Part shown: positions 55,457-59,174 of the stretch, one piece after another
Position numbering within the stretch: the first letter of the stretch is position 1
Layout of the letters: each line of letters begins with the position of its first letter
Origin: Acidobacteriota bacterium
GTDB lineage: Bacteria > Acidobacteriota > Blastocatellia > Pyrinomonadales > Pyrinomonadaceae
Length of the DNA stretch: 59,174 nt
Direction of reading: 5' to 3'
Assembly (NCBI GenBank): GCA_019639215.1
Contig: JAHBSH010000005.1
Span: forward strand, 1-59,174
Made by a program: the position numbers and the translations under genes
Notes under the pieces: model-generated
What the model saw: the letters and a program-made list of their open reading frames with translations, nothing else
Database searches by the model: none
Told to the model about the DNA's origin: nothing

Positions 55457-56641
55457 ATGAAAAGCTCTCGTTCAATAAATTCACTGGTCCTTTTTGGAAC
55501 ACGACCAGAGATAATAAAGCTCGCCCCGGTGATTCATGAGCTTAGGGCTCGTGGGATTGGAACGACCGTTGTTTCATCCAGCCAGCATACACACCTTTTA
55601 CTGCCTTTTTTAAAGATGCTTGGTGTGACGGTTGATCATGACCTGAAGGCCGGAAAGGCGAATCAGGGGCCAAATGACGTCTGTTCGCGGGTGGTCGCCA
55701 AACTGGACGCATTATTTCAGGCAAAAAAACCTGACGTTGTTCTTGTACAGGGCGATACCACAACCGCTCTAGCGGGAGCGATCGCGGCTTTTAATCGTGG
55801 GATAAAGGTCGGACATGTTGAAGCCGGGCTGCGGTCCGGCAATCGTCTTAGCCCGTTTCCTGAAGAGATGAATCGCCGCCTGATCAGTCAGATAGCTGAC
55901 CTTCACTTTGCTGCTACCCGTGATAATTATGACGTTCTTGTTGGAGAAGGGATCAACCGCCGTCATATCTCTGTAACCGGCAATCCGGTCGTCGATTCCC
56001 TTATATCGATATCCGAGCGACTTGGTCTCGACAAAAAAGCGGGCAAAAAAAGAAGAAACAGAAGTGATAAACAGATTTCTCCATTGGCGGTGTCGGGCAA
56101 AATCCAGAAAGTACTTGATATGACCTCGGACCGGCGATCCATTTTGCTCACAACCCATCGTCGGGAAAGCTTCGGTGAGACGATGTCGGGCAACCTTGGT
56201 GTTCTTCGTGACTTCATAGCAAAGCACGAAGATACGGCGCTTTTATTTCCTGTTCACCCAAATCCGAATGTGCGTAAAGTGACGGAAGAGATCCTTTCGA
56301 AACAAGAGAGAGTATTTTTACTGGAACCGCTGGACTATAAAGACTTTATAGCGGTTATGAGATCGGCTTGGCTTATTGTTTCTGATTCCGGCGGCGTTCA
56401 GGAAGAAGCTCCCACTCTTGGAAAGCCCTTGCTGGTACTTCGTGATAATACAGAACGCCCCGAAGCTATCAGAGCCGGTGTTGCCAGGCTCGTCGGCAGC
56501 GATCCGAAGAAGCTTAAAATGATGCTGAACGAATGTTACGAAGACGAAACTTGGGTAAGATCTGTGAAAAAGGTTAAAAACCCGTTCGGTAACGGCCGAG
56601 CCGCCCAAAAGATAGTCGATTTTCTTGAAAAGAATCAGTAA
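55457..56641 (+). CDS. wecB: UDP-N-acetylglucosamine 2-epimerase (non-hydrolysing)
   Basis: Interconverts UDP-GlcNAc and UDP-ManNAc. From the ATG at 55457 it has 394 residues; a TTG 18 bases upstream adds six. Signature text: FGTRPEIIKLAPVIHELR near residue 13, VQGDTTTALAGAIAA (about 89-103), VGHVEAGLRSGN (about 111-122), PFPEEMNRRL and the late SDSGGVQEEAPTLGKP. A basic insert (about 190-220, KKAGKKRRNRS) is longer than usual. It supplies ManNAc for the polymer together with the two DegT aminotransferases. Neither start has a clear Shine-Dalgarno. Confidence 0.93.
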   Translation: MKSSRSINSLVLFGTRPEIIKLAPVIHELRARGIGTTVVSSSQHTHLLLPFLKMLGVTVDHDLKAGKANQGPNDVCSRVVAKLDALFQAKKPDVVLVQGDTTTALAGAIAAFNRGIKVGHVEAGLRSGNRLSPFPEEMNRRLISQIADLHFAATRDNYDVLVGEGINRRHISVTGNPVVDSLISISERLGLDKKAGKKRRNRSDKQISPLAVSGKIQKVLDMTSDRRSILLTTHRRESFGETMSGNLGVLRDFIAKHEDTALLFPVHPNPNVRKVTEEILSKQERVFLLEPLDYKDFIAVMRSAWLIVSDSGGVQEEAPTLGKPLLVLRDNTERPEAIRAGVARLVGSDPKKLKMMLNECYEDETWVRSVKKVKNPFGNGRAAQKIVDFLEKNQ

Positions 56642-56710
56642 AATGTATAATTGATATTCGCAAACTGACCCGACCTCACACGTCAGATAATAGCGTTGTT
56701 GTAATAAAGA

Positions 56711-58417
56711 ATGACTTCTATTCCCCCAAATAGAAAGCACGTTCTGACTGTCCTTGTTGAGGATTATTTTCAGGTCGGTGCATTCGAAAAATTGATCCAG
56801 GAAAGAAACTGGACCAATTTTGTTCCCCGTTACGAAAGCAATACGCTTAAGGCACTCGATCTGTTGGACGAATACGACACGCGAGCCACATTTTTTGTGC
56901 TCGGTTGGATCGCCGATCAAAATCCTTCCCTGATAAAAACCATATCCGAACGCGGCCATGAAGTTGCCAGCCGCGGGTACTACCATCGTGGGCTGACGAA
57001 TCTGTCACCGGAAGAGTTTCGTGAAGATCTTTTACGAACTAATAGAGCCATTGAATCAGCTACGGGACAAAAAGTTTTAGGCTATCGTGCCGCAACAAAG
57101 CTTAATTTTACTGAAGATGCGTGGGTGCTTGATATTTTGGCGGAAGAAGGGATGCATTACGACGCGTCTTTCATGCCGAATAGACGTGATCGCTCAAATA
57201 CCCGTTATGCTCGCGAAATATCGACCAAGAGTGGCTCAATACGCGAATTTCCTTATTCAACATTAAATACGGGTCTCGGTTTGCTGCCGATCTCCGGAGG
57301 AAACTATTTACGTCAGATTCCCCATTCTTTTATTCGCCATGCCATATCAAACTGGGACCGAAAGATCAAAGAACCTTTCATGTTCTATTTTCACGTTTGG
57401 GAATTAGATCCGGAACAACCCCGAATTTCTGCCGCCAGTTATTACAATCGAATACGCCATTACCGAAAACTGGAAAAGATGGAATGGGTAATTCGCGAAA
57501 ATCTTAAGGCATACGGCTTCACAAGCATTGCCAATACGATGAAACTGACCGCCGGAAAAAGCTTGGCAGAAGCTGCAGTTCCATCAACAGCAGGACTTAG
57601 AAACGAAAATAAAGCCCAAGTATCACCCGAAGGAATTCTTACACCAGTTTCGGTGGTGATGCCTTGCTATAACGAGCAAGAATCTCTTCCCTATTTGGCT
57701 AATACACTGAAAAAGGTAGAAGAGAATTTCCGTGAAAATGGTTATGAACCGAGTTTTATCTTTGTTGATGATTGCAGCAAAGATAATACTTCTGACGTTC
57801 TTAAAGAACTTTTTGGAGGAGATGAGAGTTTTACAATTATTTCTCACGAAGCCAACAAAGGCGTAGCCGGGGCCATAATGACCGGAATTGTAGCAGCCGA
57901 GACCGAGATCGTATGTTCGATGGATTGCGATTGCACCTACGATCCGCTTGAACTCTCAAAGATGATCCCCTTTTTGGAGCGTGGTGCGGACATGGTAACT
58001 GCATCGCCATATCATCGCGACGGTGGTGTCCGAAATGTCCCGGGATGGAGACTTTTTCTTTCAAAAGGCGCGTCGTTCCTTTATAGACGTACACTCAAGA
58101 CAAAATTAGATACATACACAAGCTGTTTTCGTGTTTATCGCAGATCAGCGGTTGTTAAATTGAACATCCGGGAAACTGGCTTTCTGGGTGTAGCGGAAAT
58201 GCTTGGACTGTTGGATATGCGTGGCGGCCGAATTGTTGAGTATCCCGCTGTTCTCGAGGTCAGGCTATTTGGAAGTTCAAAAATGAAAACCCTAAAGACG
58301 ATCGGAGGTCATTTAACACTTCTTTCCCGTCTTAATAAGATACGTTTTTTCGGAAAACCGGATGAAATAGAAGTTTCTCTACCCGAAAAGATGGCAAAAA
58401 TACCAACAAATAAATAA
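56711..58417 (+). CDS. Fusion: PEP-CTERM-locus polysaccharide-deacetylase domain (likely inactive) plus GT2
   Basis: A 568-residue two-domain protein. Residues 10-290 match the exosortase-locus NodB family (DUF3473): VEDYFQV (16-22), RATFFVLGWIADQNP (58-72), GHEVASRGYYHRG (82-94), GYRAATK (124-130), FYFHVWELDPEQPR (about 224-237). Three catalytic positions differ. The Asp before VED is Leu15, the metal His in ASHGYxH is Arg88, and RAP is RAA. Residues 315-560 are a dolichyl-phosphate-mannose-synthase-like GT2 (VSVVMPCYNEQESLP near 315, IFVDDCSKDNTSD, CSMDCDCTYDP). The GT2 part looks complete. It may make a polyprenyl-phosphate sugar for the GT-C genes, with the first domain as a glycan-binding module. 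Confidence 0.85.
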   Translation: MTSIPPNRKHVLTVLVEDYFQVGAFEKLIQERNWTNFVPRYESNTLKALDLLDEYDTRATFFVLGWIADQNPSLIKTISERGHEVASRGYYHRGLTNLSPEEFREDLLRTNRAIESATGQKVLGYRAATKLNFTEDAWVLDILAEEGMHYDASFMPNRRDRSNTRYAREISTKSGSIREFPYSTLNTGLGLLPISGGNYLRQIPHSFIRHAISNWDRKIKEPFMFYFHVWELDPEQPRISAASYYNRIRHYRKLEKMEWVIRENLKAYGFTSIANTMKLTAGKSLAEAAVPSTAGLRNENKAQVSPEGILTPVSVVMPCYNEQESLPYLANTLKKVEENFRENGYEPSFIFVDDCSKDNTSDVLKELFGGDESFTIISHEANKGVAGAIMTGIVAAETEIVCSMDCDCTYDPLELSKMIPFLERGADMVTASPYHRDGGVRNVPGWRLFLSKGASFLYRRTLKTKLDTYTSCFRVYRRSAVVKLNIRETGFLGVAEMLGLLDMRGGRIVEYPAVLEVRLFGSSKMKTLKTIGGHLTLLSRLNKIRFFGKPDEIEVSLPEKMAKIPTNK

Positions 58418-58457
58418 TGGGAAACCATCATAATAATTAAGGATATAGACAGAAATC

Positions 58458-59174
58458 ATGACACCTTCAACACAGATCGAAACAAACATCAAATTACCGT
58501 CAGATCAGGACGCATCAGGTCGCTCGTTCGGAGCCGAGGAGCTTGCAGCCATTAAGGAGGTGCTGGATTCCGGCACGTTGATCACCACCAAGGGAAAATA
58601 TGGAAGTTTGCTGGAAAAAGCATTTGCAGCCAGAATGGGTGTCAAATATGCCTATGCCTGTAACTCAGGTTCAGCTGCCGTGCACGTCGCTGTAGCTGCG
58701 ATCAACCCAAATCCCGGTGATGAGATAATCACGACTTCTATTACAGATATGGGAGCTCTTACACCGATAGTTTTTCAGGGAGCTATTCCAGTATTTGCCG
58801 ATGTAGATCCGAAAACGTTGAATGTAACTGCCGAGACCATCGAAAAGGTGATCTCTGACAAAACAAAGGCCATAATTGTAACGCACCTTTTTGGTAATCC
58901 ATGTGAGATGAAGGCGATCATGGAGCTTGCCGATGCAAAAGGCATCCCGGTGATCGAAGATACTGCTCAGTCATTCCTTGCTGAATGTGATGGAAAATAT
59001 GTTGGGACAATAGGTAAGATCGGTGCTTTTTCCTTCCAGCAGGGTAAACACATGACAACCGGCGAAGGCGGCATCGTTGTGACAAACGATGATGCTATTG
59101 CCCGCAGAATGTACCTCTTTATCAACAAGGCGTGGGGATATGGCGATCCAAATCCGGATCATTATTTCGCCTCA
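58458..59174 (+). CDS. DegT/DnrJ/EryC1/StrS aminotransferase, 3' end cut by window edge
   Basis: The ATG at 58458 opens a frame that runs off the right edge after 239 residues. It reads as a PLP sugar aminotransferase. RSFGAEELAAIKEVLDSGTL lies near residues 22-41 and the phosphate site ACNSGSAAVHV near 70-80. VIEDTAQSFLAE (about 170-181) gives the Asp. The PLP lysine is in FSFQQGKHMTTGEGG near 195-209. It differs from the copy at 6711 (SFYPSKN there). It follows the fusion gene by 40 bases and probably makes an amino sugar donor for the polymer. Fewer than half of the residues are missing. Confidence 0.88.
   Translation, partial: MTPSTQIETNIKLPSDQDASGRSFGAEELAAIKEVLDSGTLITTKGKYGSLLEKAFAARMGVKYAYACNSGSAAVHVAVAAINPNPGDEIITTSITDMGALTPIVFQGAIPVFADVDPKTLNVTAETIEKVISDKTKAIIVTHLFGNPCEMKAIMELADAKGIPVIEDTAQSFLAECDGKYVGTIGKIGAFSFQQGKHMTTGEGGIVVTNDDAIARRMYLFINKAWGYGDPNPDHYFAS

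Noticed and set aside
1-59174. tRNA or rRNA genes
   Set aside because: No cloverleaf with the expected conserved TpsiC and D-loop text or rRNA text was noticed in the intergenic regions.

Overview
The window looks like chromosome from a Gram-negative, diderm bacterium with moderate GC. An Acidobacteriota member of the Blastocatellia/Pyrinomonadales type is my best guess. That rests on the protein styles (FG-GAP repeats with a VFRPSTGVWY-like core, TonB proteins with a zinc ribbon, M28 and M16 secreted peptidases) and is inference, not a search result. I saw no rRNA, tRNA, CRISPR array, prophage or intact insertion sequence.

Left part (1-16.3 kb), mostly housekeeping. It holds the start of rsmH (minus, cut by the edge), a ZIP metal transporter, a small membrane protein with a clean terminator, and psd-pssA for phosphatidylethanolamine synthesis. 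A tight minus-strand operon follows (DegT aminotransferase, TPR protein, O-antigen-ligase-like protein). Next come nth, a secreted M28 peptidase, a zinc-ribbon/TonB protein, an M16 protein without the catalytic motif, and menG/ubiE. Between the aminotransferase and nth lies a decayed GxxExxY-family gene inside a 21-bp inverted repeat. After menG two dipeptide/oligopeptide ABC permease genes (dppB- and dppC-like) are broken by several frameshifts.

Centre and right (16.6-59.2 kb) form one long exopolysaccharide locus, nearly all on the plus strand. It opens with a 100-residue PEP-CTERM protein. Then come the exosortase-type EPS core genes: chain-length determinant, XrtA-type ATPase, tyrosine autokinase, polyprenyl-phosphate sugar transferase and OPX export protein. 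These are followed by a Ycf48-like protein, a polymerase/ligase, glycosyltransferases and a flippase. A modification block follows (CapK-like adenylate-forming enzyme, DUF362 protein, methyltransferase, an unknown 413-residue protein, an AsnB-type amidotransferase), then two GT4 enzymes and a heparinase/alginate-lyase-like protein. Next are a cupin mannose-6-phosphate isomerase, a second AsnB-type amidotransferase, another GT4, a formyltransferase-like protein, a polysaccharide deacetylase, GT-C membrane enzymes, an AlgD-like GDP-mannose dehydrogenase and a YdcF protein. A minus-strand beta-helix/FG-GAP protein interrupts the run. It resumes with wecB, a deacetylase-GT2 fusion whose deacetylase half has lost key residues, and the start of a second DegT aminotransferase.

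Together the right part can supply precursors (GDP-mannuronate, UDP-ManNAc, amino sugars), assemble repeats on undecaprenyl phosphate, flip, polymerise, export, modify and trim the polymer. No exosortase is inside the window although a substrate-like PEP-CTERM protein and several XrtA-type partners are.
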